DNA of 64,000 nucleotides from Setophaga petechia (GCA_024362935.1 JANCRA010000016.1:18955165-19019164); one strand, 5' to 3'; shown: positions 34,334-45,489, counted from the stretch's first letter. Notes: generated from the letters alone by a model not told the origin. Numbers and translations: made by a program.

Positions 34334-37300
34334 CTGGAAGGAGAGACACAGGGTCAGGACAAGCTGCTGCCCCAGCACCTGGTCCTTGGGCAGGACCAGA
34401 TGGCTCTGGGGCCCTTCACACCCACCTGGCAAAGAGCTGCTTACAGCAGGTGTACATGGTGTAGCTGGTTGAGCTGAAGTTGGTGGTGCTAAAGAACGTG
34501 GCACAGTCACCCACCTCTGTTGGCACATGGAGGAGACCTGGGGGACAAGGTCTTGTGTTGGGACTTAAGAGGAACCATGGATCCAAATTCCATACCCCAA
34601 GCATGCTGTGAGCTCTGTACCCCATGCCTGCTGACAAGTTCCACACACTGACTATACTTGCTTGCAAATCCTGTACCTGGGACTGTGCAGGTCCCACCTC
34701 ACCCCCCAAGACTTCAGGGAGCTCCTTGCCATACTCCAAAAGTTGCCCTTGAAATGTTCCAGCCCAGAGGAGGATGAGGGGCCCCAGGAGAGCTGTTGGG
34801 CTTGGGCTGCCCTTGGCAGAGCCAGGAGGGGAGAGCAGGGTTTGAAGGCTCTGGCAGAGCCATGGGGAGACAGGCCAGCCACCTCCATCCCTGAATGCTG
34901 CATTTATGGGGTCTTCAGCCCTGTGCCTGCCCCTCCCTGGATCTCTCTGGCCCTGCTGCCAGTGGGCAGAGACCTACCTGCCAGGCAGGCATTGAGCATG
35001 GAGACACACATGCCAGTGAGCAGGGCCCGCAGCACCACGGAGGCCAAGTCACCCTTGCGCTGGGGCACCATGGAAGCTGTGGGGGCACAACAGACGGGGG
35101 TGAGTCAGATCCTTGCTCCTGCTCTACACTGCATGGGGGACAGATAGGGACATCATGATAGCCTCCTCAGTCCCGAGCTGGCTCTGCCTCAATCCTGAGT
35201 GCCCTGCCCACCCCAGCTCCTGCTGTCTGGAGGATGTGGTGATCCCAGCCAGCACCCAGTCTGTCTGCCCTGTCAAAGCACTGTGGCCACCCTGCACCCA
35301 TGGGTGATCCACCAGAGCCCTGAGCACCCCCAGCATCTCTGCTCTTTCCCCTGTGGCTGGGTGATACCCAGGCTTGGTGTGCTCTTGCCCATGGGTGCAG
35401 TGCAAAATCATCCTGCTTGCCTCATGCAAATCCTGGTTTTTATCTAGCAGAGACCAAACATGGAGGCTTGAGGACAGCAAATTCCTTCTGCCTCAGCCTA
35501 GCTCTTGCTCCCTGAGCCAGGACCCCACTGCCAGAGTGCCCAGGCACTCAGGATGTCAGTCACACTCACACAGGCCTCCCAGCGTGATGCCAATGGAGCT
35601 GAGGTTGGCGAATCCACAGAGGGCAAACGTGGTGATGCTCTCGGCTCGCTCCTGGAGGGCACAGCAGCAGGAGATAGTCATGTCTGCCCAGGAGCAGCCC
35701 CAGCTGAGCACCACATTGGAGCTCCCAGATAGACATGATAGAGATAAGTCCCCCACCCCAATCCCTTCTCTGTCAGCTGTTTTTGGGAGCAAGGATGAAG
35801 GCTCTTCCTGGAAGAGGCTGGGCTGGGGGAACAAGGGTCCATGTAGCGCCATGATCTTTCCATCAAGGAGCTGGATAAATGGGAAAGGGCTTCACTGACT
35901 CCTTCCTACACCCAGCCATTAGCAAACATCCAACATAAGTGCCCTCCCACTCCCAGCACCATCATCCTTGGTTCAATGATCTTAGAGGACTTTTCCAAAC
36001 AAAATGGTTCTATGATCTTCTCCTGCCCACCGCCGCCCTGCCTAGCCAAGTGCCATGCCCCATTCCAGCTGGCTCTATCCCTGCCCTGTGCCTGGCAGGG
36101 TGGCAGGTGCCCTCACAGATATCCACTGCTTCCGGCTCCCGTCCCACTCCTCCAGGCCCATCAGACGGTTCTTCTTGTACGTGGACAGCTGCTGGTACGC
36201 CACAAACTCGTTCAGGAAGATCTTGATCCCCAGGAGCTCAGCCACCACCGGTGAGTCTGCCCAGTCTGCCCCCATGAGAAAGGCCAAAGGCATGAGGACA
36301 TAGGAGCAGATCACCTGGGAAAAGCATCCCAGAAGGGAATGACTCAGAGCTGACCTGCACGGCCGCCAGATTGGACATCCACTGCCAGCGTTCACCAAGA
36401 ACCCAGCAAGGTCTCAGCAGCCCACTGAGGCAGCGGGCAGAGGTGGGGATGGGTGGGGGATGCAGGATCTGCCAGCTCTTGGGGATACCTGGAAGGTAAG
36501 ACCCTCAATGTCCACCATCTCCCCGAACCAGCGCAGGGCAGCGTTGATGAACTCCAGCACGGCCAGGAAGGCGATGAGGTTGGCCGCAATGTTGGCCACG
36601 AGCCCCACGGAGGCGGCAGCCCCGTTGCTAGCAGCTTCCAAGATGTTCTGCTCTTCCCTGCATGGAAGAATGCCCCAATGTGCTCATGTGGCTGGGCATC
36701 CCCCATGCCAGGTCAGCGCTCACTCCATGGATGTGTGCACACCACAGGCTCTCCCAGCCTTGTGTGCCCCAAGCGCCACCACGGCTTCCCTGCAGTACCC
36801 GGACATGTGCAGCCCCACTGCACTGCCCCTCTGCTCACACTCACCCTCGGGAGATGCGGACACTTGCTTTGCCCTTGAACTTGGACTCCTCCACTTCGGG
36901 GTAGACAAGTTTGGCCATGCCGAGGGCACAGGGCGCAGCCATCACAGAAGCTGCAATCAGTGATGCTGCATCAATCTGCAACGTGCACACCAGAGGCATA
37001 GGCACCTCTGCGCAGGGCTGTGCCCCATGGCCTGCCACCCCTGGGCATTTCAGCACGTGCCTGGCATCAGCCAGTGACACTCAGAGCAGTTCAGGGCTCT
37101 CCACTTGCTGAAGGTGGGAAAATTGGCTGTTTTCCCATCTGAGCAGCCGTGCCCATGGGGCAGCTTGCCTGCATGGAGGCGATTGCTGGAGCTGCAGCAA
37201 TTGTAGCCTTGGTGAAGTTAATCTCTCCTGCTGTTTGACTTAATCATAATGGTTCTTGTCCCTTCCTTGTCCCTTTTTATTGGTATCAGAGCAATATGTT

Positions 37301-40300
37301 GAATAACACTGTTACCTTCTACCTGCTGACGAAGGGCCAAGCTCCCAGCCTCACCCCTCCCCTGGCAACGTCTCATTTCTCTGACCTTCCACCTTTGGTT
37401 CCCCATTTAAGGACACTAATTAATGTTTAAATAGCAGGAGCTCAGGCAGCAGGTTAAGGGAAAGGTTTGTTAGGAGCACCGATGAACTGGAGAGGGCATC
37501 CCTGGAGGCTTGGTGCCAGACGTGCCCAGGCAATGCTGGAGGAGCAGGGATTCTTCCCTTGGGAGAAGAGGAGGAGTCTGGGTATTGCTGTTTCTGTTTA
37601 AAAGGGGGTTGGAGGGGAGACACTGCTCAGTGACAGCCAGTGAAAAGGTGAGAATCACAGACACTGTTTCAGTTGAATATAAAGAAAAATTGTTTCTTAT
37701 GTCTGAGGCACCTGTGAGGGAAACCAGAGAGGTTGGGGGAGATCTCCATCCATAGGATGTTCATCACCAACCCGGACAAGGTCCTGGGCATCCCCTCAGT
37801 TGCCATAACCTCAGCTGGCAGGAGGGTGGGTCAGAGACCCCCCAGCAGAGGGTCTTTCTGGGCTGTATTATCCCATGGTTCTGTGGGATTTGCTCTGCTC
37901 ACTGTGCAGGGACACAGGGTAAGGGTCCCATAGCACTGCCTTCTACCTGGCAGGGCTGTAGGGCCCTGGCCAGGCCAGCAAAGGTGGGGCTGGATCAGGT
38001 ATCTTTGGGACAAGGTGGGTGTGGCTGCCCTGCTCTCATCCTGCCTGGGGAAGGGACCATGAGGCACCTGCTGGGGTCTGCCCTCATCCCCAAGCCCGGG
38101 GCAGTTCTTGCATGTCAGTACCCTGTGGCAGGGAGCATGTGGATCCAGCTGCTCGTGCACTCACCCCAAAGGATATGTAGGCACCCATCACGCTGCCTGC
38201 GATGGTGGAGAAGCCACCAGTCATCACAGCATGGATTTCTGACAGGGTCATGTCTGCGAGGTACGGGCGGATGAGCAGCGGCGCTTCGGTCTGCGGAGAG
38301 GAGAAAACCCTGCTGTCCTCAGGATGGGCCCACACAGGGCCACAGGTCCCATAGGGAGGGAGAAGACCCTTTCTCTAGGGCAGGCTCAGCTGGAAGCACT
38401 GAGGAGCTGGATCTGCTGCCAAACCAGGACCTTACCTGTCCCACAAAAATGTTCCCTGCCACGCTGAGAGTCTCCGTGGCAGTGGTGCCCATTGAGATTT
38501 GAAGCAGCCAGGAGATCTGGGGAAAGACAAGGCCACTGTGTTGACAGAGGCTCCAGGCACCCTGCCACCATACCCACAAAGCCAGGCACTGTTTGGCCCC
38601 TGCGTGGAGGTGATCTGGGAAGCATCCCCAGACCAGGAGGAAACATCAGCTCTAGGGTTCAAGTTTTTAAGCTTTCTGAGAAGGACATGCTAGAAAGACA
38701 GGGGTTGTGTCTATCCTTTTAAGCAGGACAAATCATCCCAAATCAGTACCATGACAACTTTACTAGGACGTCTCTCAGCTGACCATAGTAGACAGAAAAC
38801 CTAACAGGCTCTTCTCCTTCCCACTGCCATCCCAGATCAGGAGTGAGGCCCTACCTTGAGAATAAGCCACTGCATGGCACCGAGGTAGTAGAGGATGGAC
38901 ATCACACAGCTGAAGAAAACAATGATGGGCAGGGTCTGCAGGCAAGGCACAGGGTTAAAGGAGAGCTGAGCCACACATCCCAGCACCCACGGGCACCAGG
39001 CTGGGCATGGTGTGGTACTGCACAGCCAGCCCACACTGCTGGGGATGCCACAACACCCAGCCAGGCTGGCAGGAGGGACAGGGACCAGTGCAAATCCTCT
39101 GTGGCACTGAGGAAGTCCACAGGTGGGTACATAGCTGAGGGAGATCCATCTCTGAGATGGCTGAGCTCTACCACAGCAGATCTGGCTGCATTTAGCTCTG
39201 TGCTCTCCAGGACCCAGCAAAGAAGCAGACCAGAAGAAAACCTCCCCATGCCCCATTCCTTGACTGACCTGGAAGGCAAAGACATCTTCAATGAGTGTGT
39301 TCCCAAAGACAAAGCTGGAGCCAGCTGTGGTGTAGCCCAGGAAGTACTGCAAGGGAAGAAGTTACACTGTAAGACAGCAATCTCCATCAGGTCCTTCCCT
39401 GATATCTCATTCTGCCTAATGAGGGGCTGTGCCCCAGTCCCACAGCTCACTTCACTGCACACCAGAGAATGCCCCTCTGAGACCTAAGATGGGGATCCTG
39501 GTGGGCTGTCCCAAAGCCACAGGGCCCTGCTACAGCCTGGGAGGGAGAGCACAGCGAGGGCTCTGGGCTGCTGCAGAAAACCAGGGAAGAGTTGGGTGCC
39601 CTCCAGTCCTGAGCATGCAATCCCTGCCGTGTCCCCTGCCCATGCCACACTCTGCTTTTCCTGTTAATCTCCGGGTACAGCACAGGATGAGATGAGTAGG
39701 TGCAGTACCTGGACCTGGTCTCCCAGCCACTGGAAAGCTTGGGTGCCAGGAGTCGTTCGCAGGACAAAGAGTCCTAGTAAGAACTCCAAGCCAAGGCCCC
39801 AGAAAACGGCTCTCCAGGACACCTGGGGACAAAAAGAACAGGAGCTGAAATGTTTTCAAGGCCTACAGGCTTCCCCCTCTGGCTGCTGCAACAGCAGCAC
39901 ATGACAAACACCACACTCTGCCCCAGGATGAAGGTCATGGGGAGACCAATAAAGTGTTACAGAAACCAACAAATGTGGGTTGGTAACAGAGCCAGAAATG
40001 AGTTGGTGAGACTCTGGAACTGGCTGGAACACAACCTGCCAGGCTGACCCAGGATACAAGCACAAAGACCTTATGATGATTGGTAGCACAGACCTGCTAG
40101 ACTGAAACTGTTCAATAACCTTTGGAGGAGCAGGATGGAGAGACTGCCCAAAGCATTGCAGCAGTTTGGGCTGAAAGCCACCAGGATTTCAATCACTTCT
40201 GACCAAGGCTCCCAAGGCACCTTGAAGCCCAGGTATGGGTCAGGTGCTGGGTTTCTGGGTCTCACCCACATAGCAGAAAACAGGACAGAGGCAGGCAGGG

Positions 40301-42291
40301 GAGCTCTGGGTTGGGAAGTGGGAAGGAGAGCAATGGGATGAAGAGCAGTGAGGTGGCTTTGGGGTCTATCCACCCAACCAGTTCAGCTCCTCAGGCTGCA
40401 CCCAGCTCTGCCCAGCTCTGCTGGGCTTCTGCTTCCTCCAGAGAAGGGGATACCAGGGGGAACAAAGAGCTTCTGCAGTGCTGGGTGTTCACCTCCTGCA
40501 AGGGGCCTGATGGTCACTCACACCTGGAACACGTACCGCACCGTGGTGCTTGGAGCAGGCAAACAGGAACAGCACCAAAAAGCAGAAACCACCTAATGAG
40601 ATGAGCTGCTCTGGGTTTCTGCCAGTGTCCAAAACCAGCCACACAATCAGGCCTGCCAGGAGGGCCACCCACAGGAGCCTGCAGAGGAAACCCCAGACTG
40701 TCAGCAAGATGATGTCCCCACAGGGAGAGAGGCTCATGAAGGGCAGGAGCCCACTGTGATGGGATTGCCACTGTAAGGTCCATGTATGTGCAGAAACCTG
40801 GGGCTCAGGCACAAGTGAGGCTGTGAACAGCCATCACTACTGAGGAAGAGCACACAGACATCCCTGCAATGCTTTTAAGTGGTGCCCGGGCTGGGCCTGG
40901 GCCATGCTCACCATTTGCCAGGTGCCAGCATGGCACGTGCAGAGCCATGGGAGGGAACCCAGGTGCTGGGAGGGATCTGGCCCTTCCTTCTCCTGACTCA
41001 CCATTTCAGCCATGGCCAGGCCTTTTGGAAGCACTTCCCAACGGGGCGGAGGAGCAGCAGAACCTTTGCCCCACAGTGCTTCTGGAAGACCTCCCAGCAG
41101 ATGAAGAAGACAACCACAGCAGTTATCACCACCAAGGCGAGGGCTCGCTGAAAGTTGAGGTAACAGGCCGCAATGAAGTAGCACAGGTAGGCTGGAGAAG
41201 GCACATTGGGAGTCAGAAACATCAGGTTCATAACTCACTGGGGCCAACCACGAGGTTCATTTCCTCCCAATGTCCTTCCCTGGCCAACCTTGAGGATCCC
41301 ATCTTTGTGTGAGGAGAGCTTAAGAGCACCACCCCAGCAGGGAGCAGAAGGGGCACCGTAAACCCTTTGGGCAGGTGGAGAAAGGGCAGGGGCACAGTGA
41401 GGTGAATGAAGATAGACCTGGGCAGCAGTGGTGGGGTGAGGAGGGGGCAGTGAGGCTGCTGAGAGTGGATACCACCTCCACACACTGGACAGCGTTCAGT
41501 CAGTGGAGTCTGGAGGCACAGCCAGCCAAAGGGGTGGGGATGTGGAGTCCCAGTCCTCACCTACTGCAAGGAGCCCCAGGACAACTCTTCTCAGCACCGT
41601 GGCATGAGCCTTGCAGAAACGCTGTGCCTTGGATGCCGGCTGCAGGGCCTTCCTGGGGAGAGTCACGTGCCAGAGACAGGAGAGATGCAGAAGATGGACA
41701 GGGAAGATCAGTCCAAGCCAAACCACCCCAAGTGCACCAACCCACCAGAGCCAGGCCATGAGCGTGGCTCCCGCTGGGCACTGCCAGCAGCAGGAGGTGG
41801 TACAGGTGGGAACCCCAGCACGCTCACATCACCTGCTGTGGGGACAGAGACCTGCCAGTGGCACCCTACAGGGCCACACGGAGCCATCAGACACTGTCCC
41901 CACCTCAACACCAGCCTACTCTGCTCCCAAACCTCTGCCAGGTTTGTCTCTGGCAGAGCTCACACATCTGTGCAGATCATCCCACCTGCAGTAGGAGGAG
42001 AATCTCCCTTTCCCTTCTCTTCTCTCCTCTTGGCTCACACTGTGTGGACCACCACACTCCTCATAGTGTCTGTTGTCTCCCTGGAAAACATCATTAACTG
42101 AGCCCCGGGAAGGGAAGGGAAGGGAAGGGAAGGGAAGGGAAGGGAAGGGAAGGGAAGGGAAGGGAAGGGAAGGGAAGGGAAGGGAAGGGAAGGGAAGGGA
42201 AGGGAAGGGAAGGGAAACTTACCTCGAAGCTGAAAGCTGGGTTATCTGTGCCCTTGTCAAGGCTGTCCAGGGTTATCTGGTTTCCTTCCAT
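34210..42291 (-). CDS. Concentrative nucleoside transporter (SLC28/CNT)
   Basis: A plasma-membrane Na+-coupled nucleoside importer of the CNT family. Coding exons from 5' to 3': 42223-42291, a provisional exon near 41742-41851, 41561-41652, 41002-41191, 40537-40678, 39709-39822, 39269-39346, 38855-38935, 38436-38516, 38165-38290, 36845-36975, 36489-36657, 36117-36314, 35570-35651, 34978-35076, 34426-34537, 34210-34333. Phases agree throughout and the size is about 665 residues (human CNT1 649, CNT2 658). Diagnostic motifs: [76 protein letters not shown], and a Cys-rich C-terminus with N-glycosylation sites. It is CNT1/CNT2-like overall, and GTTATETL rules out CNT3 by that motif. Divergent orientation to tRNA-His and SHF favours SLC28A2, while adjacency to ALPK3 recalls SLC28A1, so I leave the symbol open. 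Confidence 0.92.
34426..34537 (-). CDS. SLC28 coding exon 16
   Basis: Encodes [20 protein letters not shown] and [16 protein letters not shown], the extracellular Cys/Asn-rich tail. Donor GCCAG|gtgggt. Phase 1 in, phase 2 out. Confidence 0.93.
34978..35076 (-). CDS. SLC28 coding exon 15
   Basis: Encodes [20 protein letters not shown] and [13 protein letters not shown], the last transmembrane segment of the family core. Phase 1 on both sides. Confidence 0.95.
35570..35651 (-). CDS. SLC28 coding exon 14
   Basis: Encodes [20 protein letters not shown] and GITLGGL, a conserved CNT transmembrane motif. Phase 0 in, phase 1 out. Confidence 0.95.
36117..36314 (-). CDS. SLC28 coding exon 13
   Basis: 66 codons: [40 protein letters not shown] and SRKQWIS. 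NEFVAY is a CNT signature in the substrate/Na+ site region. Phase 0 on both sides. Confidence 0.96.
36489..36657 (-). CDS. SLC28 coding exon 12
   Basis: Encodes [40 protein letters not shown] and VDIEGLTFQ. LEAASxGA and ANLIAFLA are near-invariant in CNTs. Phase 2 in, phase 0 out. Confidence 0.96.
36845..36975 (-). CDS. SLC28 coding exon 11
   Basis: Encodes [20 protein letters not shown] and [29 protein letters not shown] is typical of CNT1/CNT2 and differs from CNT3. Phase 0 in, phase 2 out. Confidence 0.96.
36976..38164 (-). other. SLC28 intron 10 (~1.2 kb)
   Basis: The largest intron within the transporter coding region. No repeat or second gene was recognised. Confidence 0.7.
38165..38290 (-). 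CDS. SLC28 coding exon 10 (TM8 selectivity pair)
   Basis: 42 codons: [40 protein letters not shown]. Ser-Val (codons 38192-38194 and 38189-38191) sit at the human CNT1 S353/L354 selectivity positions. Phase 0 on both sides. Confidence 0.96.
38436..38516 (-). CDS. SLC28 coding exon 9 (TM7 selectivity pair)
   Basis: Encodes [20 protein letters not shown] then GNIFVGQ. The terminal Gly-Gln (38436-38441) is the human CNT1 S319/Q320 position. Phase 0 on both sides. Confidence 0.96.
38855..38935 (-). CDS. SLC28 coding exon 8
   Basis: 27 codons: [20 protein letters not shown] then MQWLILK, a transmembrane helix. Phase 0 on both sides. Confidence 0.95.
39269..39346 (-). CDS. SLC28 coding exon 7
   Basis: 26 codons: [20 protein letters not shown] then DVFAFQ. 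SSFVFG is a family-wide motif. Phase 0 on both sides. Confidence 0.95.
39709..39822 (-). CDS. SLC28 coding exon 6
   Basis: 38 codons: [20 protein letters not shown] then [18 protein letters not shown], aligning to human CNT2 VSWRTVFSGLGLQF. Phase 0 on both sides. Confidence 0.95.
39823..40536 (-). other. SLC28 intron 5
   Basis: About 710 bp. Nothing was recognised with confidence; a CR1-like internal fragment around 39930-40190 is possible but unproven. Confidence 0.5.
40537..40678 (-). CDS. SLC28 coding exon 5
   Basis: Encodes [39 protein letters not shown] and CSKHHGA. CSKHH is diagnostic for CNT1/CNT2. Phase 2 in, phase 0 out. Confidence 0.95.
41002..41191 (-). CDS. SLC28 coding exon 4
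   Basis: Encodes [20 protein letters not shown], a hydrophobic helix, and [15 protein letters not shown] is shared with human CNT2. Phase 1 in, phase 2 out. Confidence 0.94.
41561..41652 (-). CDS. SLC28 coding exon 3
   Basis: Encodes [20 protein letters not shown] then [10 protein letters not shown], aligning to human CNT2 KARSFCKTHASLFKK. Acceptor ctccccag, donor GTAG|gtgagg. Phase 2 in, phase 1 out. Confidence 0.9.
41742..41851 (-). CDS. SLC28 coding exon 2 (provisional)
   Basis: The model needs one exon entering in phase 0 and leaving in phase 2 between exons 1 and 3. The frame reading [20 protein letters not shown] then [13 protein letters not shown] fits this, and QREPRSWP resembles human CNT2 YQRRSRWP. 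The acceptor is ccactggcag|; the donor is weak (GG|gttggt at 41741 or GG|gtggtt at 41726). The boundaries are tentative. Confidence 0.35.
42107..42217. repeat. (GGGAA)n pentanucleotide microsatellite
   Basis: About 22 nearly perfect copies of GGGAA ((TTCCC)n on the transcribed minus strand). It begins directly after the splice donor of SLC28 coding exon 1. Confidence 0.97.
42223..42291 (-). CDS. SLC28 coding exon 1 (start codon)
   Basis: Starts ATGG at 42291 and encodes [18 protein letters not shown] then AFSFE. Donor TTCGAG|gtaagt, phase 0. The acidic cytoplasmic N-terminus is poorly conserved in CNTs, so the start rests on position, Kozak G at +4, and the strong donor. Confidence 0.7.
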
Positions 42292-44620
42292 CTCCAGAAG
42301 CTCCTTTGCTTCAGTGCATATGGGAAACCCTGGGAGGGTCCGATGTTGGCTGGGGAGAGCAAAATAGGATCACCTCTGGGAAACTCAAATGTCCCACTCT
42401 GCTTTTCAGTTTTGGGGCCCTGAGAGGAGAACACCCCTTGCAGTCAGTGTTCAGAGCAGATCCTGCCCCAGCACATCGAGGGACCATCCTATGGGGTCCT
42501 TAGGCCGTGGTGCTGGTGGGCTGAATTCCTGTTCTCCTGTAACTCTGGAGAGATCTTTGCTGTGCTTCCAAGGAATTATAGGAGAGGACTGTATGCAGCA
42601 GGGAGTGCTGGTACTCCCCCTCCAAGCTGGTGACAGTGTCCACCAGCCTCTGTGAGCCCCTTTGTACTGGAATAACACCAATATAGCTGGACAGGACGTG
42701 CCTGAGCTGAGCAGATGGAGGCAAGTCCAGGCTTGCAGGAGCTCTGGTGGTGGCAGGATGGAGTCTCTGGCAGAGAAGCTTTATGGTGGTGGTGAAGGAA
42801 AGGAGTCGGTTCTGATGGAGAGTTTTGATCCAGAGCTTTATTCTGGCCCACAGGCCTCTGAATGCAGCAACAGAACTATCAGACCTCGTGGCTGCTGGCT
42901 CTTTTAACCCCGGGGAGAGGAGGAGGGAAGGGGTAGGAAGCCACCAACCAGGTACAGGAGAGGAGGTCTCAAGGGACAAAGGACACCTGGATGGCCCAAT
43001 GTCCCCCCAGGGGTAGAGAGCATCCTTTGAATCTGCCAATCACTCAAACATCCTTCTGGAATGCCAGGATTGACAGACAGTGCTGGGAGGGGTCAGGGAG
43101 GGGAAAGGAGAGGTGACTGACACACCCAGCAGGGAATTTTCAGGGGAGGGACCAAGGTTCTGAGGTAAACCCTGAAATCACAACACAACACCTTTGCAAG
43201 AGGGATTTTTCAAAAAGTATCCTTCGTCCTCAAAAGGTCTTGGTACAACCAAGTAAGATGAGGAAGAAGATCCTTTCATGCTGATAATTAACACAGTGAA
43301 GGAACAAGGGGTAGGAATGACTGGTAGTTTGCATAGGGATTGGTCCTAAAAGAGAATCATACTGGGAGAACTGGTCCAGCAAACCCAGAAGAACCAGTGT
43401 TATGCTAGGACAGGAACCCTTGGAGCATCCCATTTGGACACCCTCGTGGTTCCCCTACCTGGAGAAGGATGAGGGAAGAGCAGAGAGTCACAGGCAAGGC
43501 AGTGATCAGCTGTAGAAGCACTTCTGTGTGAGGACAGAGGCAGTAAGATGTTGTCTCTGCTTTGGGGAGAATTGTAGAGCTCTGTGTGAAGAAGGAGGAG
43601 ATCACAGGGTCATCGCCAGTTTCTCTCAATGTCCATTGAAGGGAAAGACTCAGCCCCAAATGCAACAGATGAAGGTGGGGAGTTTTGTAGAACATCCTCC
43701 TTATCATGGCAGCTGAAGGTGGAGGGGCCAGGGCTCCACAGGCTGGCAGAGCCACCACAGAGAGCCACTGCAGTGTCCTGGCCCTGTGTGTCCCTGGGTT
43801 CATGGCTCCACAGCAGCAGGGCAGGACCCAGGGCCTCCAACATTGCTGGTGCTCCTGGTGCTCAGGGATGTGTCTCCAGGACCCTGGCAGAGATCAGGAG
43901 GACTCCCCTCTCCAAGTCCATCACCACTCCAAGGACACTCTCCAGTGCCCATCTGGGCTCAGTGACCCCTCCAGGATCTCCTGGAGTTCCAGGACCACCC
44001 CAGGTTCCTGCCTGTGTTCCCATCTCGGGTTCAGTGCCCGCCAGGGCTGCTGCCACCTCCTTGTCCCCCACCTTGCCAGCCCCAAAATCTCTTGTTTTGG
44101 TGCAGTCTCATTGGCTGCTGTCCCCTCGGGAGCGGGACCACATGGACAGGCAGATAACGAGGGAGGGAGCAGACGGGTGTCCCCAGTGCCCCCTGCATAC
44201 CTGTGTCCCTGCTCACTCCTGCTCCTTACGTCCCCCGCAGCCTCTGGAGCAGCGCGCCCGCGGCACCCCCTGCCCTGTGTCCCTCATCCCCCGAGTCCTC
44301 ACACCCCCAGTGGCCTCGTGCCCTCCATGTCCTCACGGCTCCCCCGCCCTGGCACCGCCGTCCCCCGGCACTCACCCTCAGCCCTGCCGGCCCCGCAGCT
44401 CCCGGTCCCGTGTCCGGTTACCTATTAACAGCTCGGTCCAAAGAGCTGGGCTGGGCTCCGGGGCCGTCCGGCTCCTCCCGGGGCTCACGCCCGGCTGCCG
44501 GGAAGGGCGGGCAGGGGAAGCCCAGCGGCGCGACCGTGCAGGGCGCCGTGCCATCCAAAGGACGGGCAGCCGAGGGACTTTCCCCCTTGGCAAAACGAGC
44601 CTGCAGGAGAGATATTGAAA
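42292..44620 (-). other. SLC28 upstream region / possible 5' UTR intron
   Basis: Contains the solo LTR and ends in GC-rich DNA around 44.2-44.6 kb. A non-coding first exon could end at the minus-strand donor GTTAATAG|gtaacc near 44420, but nothing proves it. A 329-codon plus-strand ORF (43629-44618) shows no family features and is not called. Confidence 0.4.
42663..43190 (-). mobile_element. Solo LTR of an endogenous retrovirus
   Basis: On the minus strand the element starts TGTTGTG and ends GTACA, the canonical TG...CA. It is flanked by a 4-bp direct repeat (plus strand CCTT at 42659-42662 and 43191-43194; the match can be read as 6 bp). It has LTR-type signals: a TATA-like TTAAAAG at about 42902-42907 and AATAAA at 42837-42842, about 65 bp apart. 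No internal retroviral genes adjoin it, so I call a solo LTR of 528 bp. It has the same orientation as the SLC28 gene. Confidence 0.65.
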
Positions 44621-45159
44621 GTAGAAATCAAACTTTTACCCCACCCCGGGAAACGCTTCCGAAAGGAAAACAGAGTGTGCCACACGTGGCCTCCAAGGCT
44701 TCAGTGGCGTGAAGCCATGTCCCCTGGTCCCCGAGAAGGACGGGGTGGAAACCCGCGAACACTTCCCCTTGCACTGTGTGTCCGAAACCCCCTTTCACGC
44801 GGGATGACGGGAATCCAATGCCCAGATTTGTGCACTCTGCTGGTACCTCCCGCTCTTTGTTTGCACAGGGAGCGGTGATATGGCTCCGAGAGTGCCAAAC
44901 CGGGGTTGGCAGGAATCAGTTCAGGCACTGGTGATTAGCGATAGCACGAGGCACTCAGGGCACCACGTGCCACACGCTGCCCGTAAACAAACAGCCCTCC
45001 GTGCCAGCCCCGCGCCTTCGCCCCGCGGGTTCGGCCGATCCAATCCCGCTAGAGCTGCCCCGGGCTGCGGAGCGTTGGGGGTGACAAACGGAGAAACCGT
45101 GAAAGCGGCGGCTGCGACGCTGGGCTAAGCTGTCCCACCGCGCCTCGGCGAGGTCCCCC
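44621..45159. other. GC-rich intergenic sequence
   Basis: No gene or repeat was recognised. CpG density rises toward the minisatellite and the tRNA genes. Confidence 0.5.
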
Positions 45160-45489
45160 AGCCCCGCGTGTGGCACTCACGGGTCACCCGGAGCCAGGCC
45201 CGGTGTGCCATTCACAGCACACCCTGAGCCAGCCCCGGTGTGACACGGGACACCCAGAGCCAGCCCCGCGTGTGGCACTCACGGGTCACCCAGAGCCAGC
45301 CCCAGTGTGGCACGGGTCACCCAGAGCCAGCCTGGCGTGTGACACTCACAGCATACCCAGAGCCAGCCCCGGTGTGACACTGTTCACCCGGAGTCGGCCC
45401 CGCTCCGCCGCTCCCCCGTCTCACCAACAGCCGGACCCGGCACTCACGGTGCACCCGGAGCCAGACCCGGTGTGACACGGGTCACTCAG
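45160..45489. repeat. GC-rich minisatellite left of tRNA palindrome
   Basis: Irregular tandem units of roughly 30-40 bp share the words gtgtgacac, gggtcacccagagccag and ccccg. They recur about eight times and merge into the left arm of the inverted repeat. Confidence 0.8.

Noticed and set aside
41653..41759. Hydrophobic extension of SLC28 exon 3 ([15 protein letters not shown])
   Set aside because: It is the translated polypyrimidine-rich end of the preceding intron; the ctccccag acceptor at 41653 gives correct phase and alignment.
34210..42291. Assignment as SLC28A3 (CNT3)
   Set aside because: Selectivity residues match CNT3, but [22 protein letters not shown] and the Cys-rich C-terminus fit CNT1/CNT2, as does the genomic neighbourhood.
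42073..42423. GREGK/PSLPF repeat peptides on both strands
   Set aside because: Direct translation of the (GGGAA)n microsatellite.
43629..44618. 329-codon plus-strand open frame
   Set aside because: Pro/Ser/Arg-rich translation typical of GC-rich non-coding DNA; it runs into the GC-rich region upstream of SLC28.
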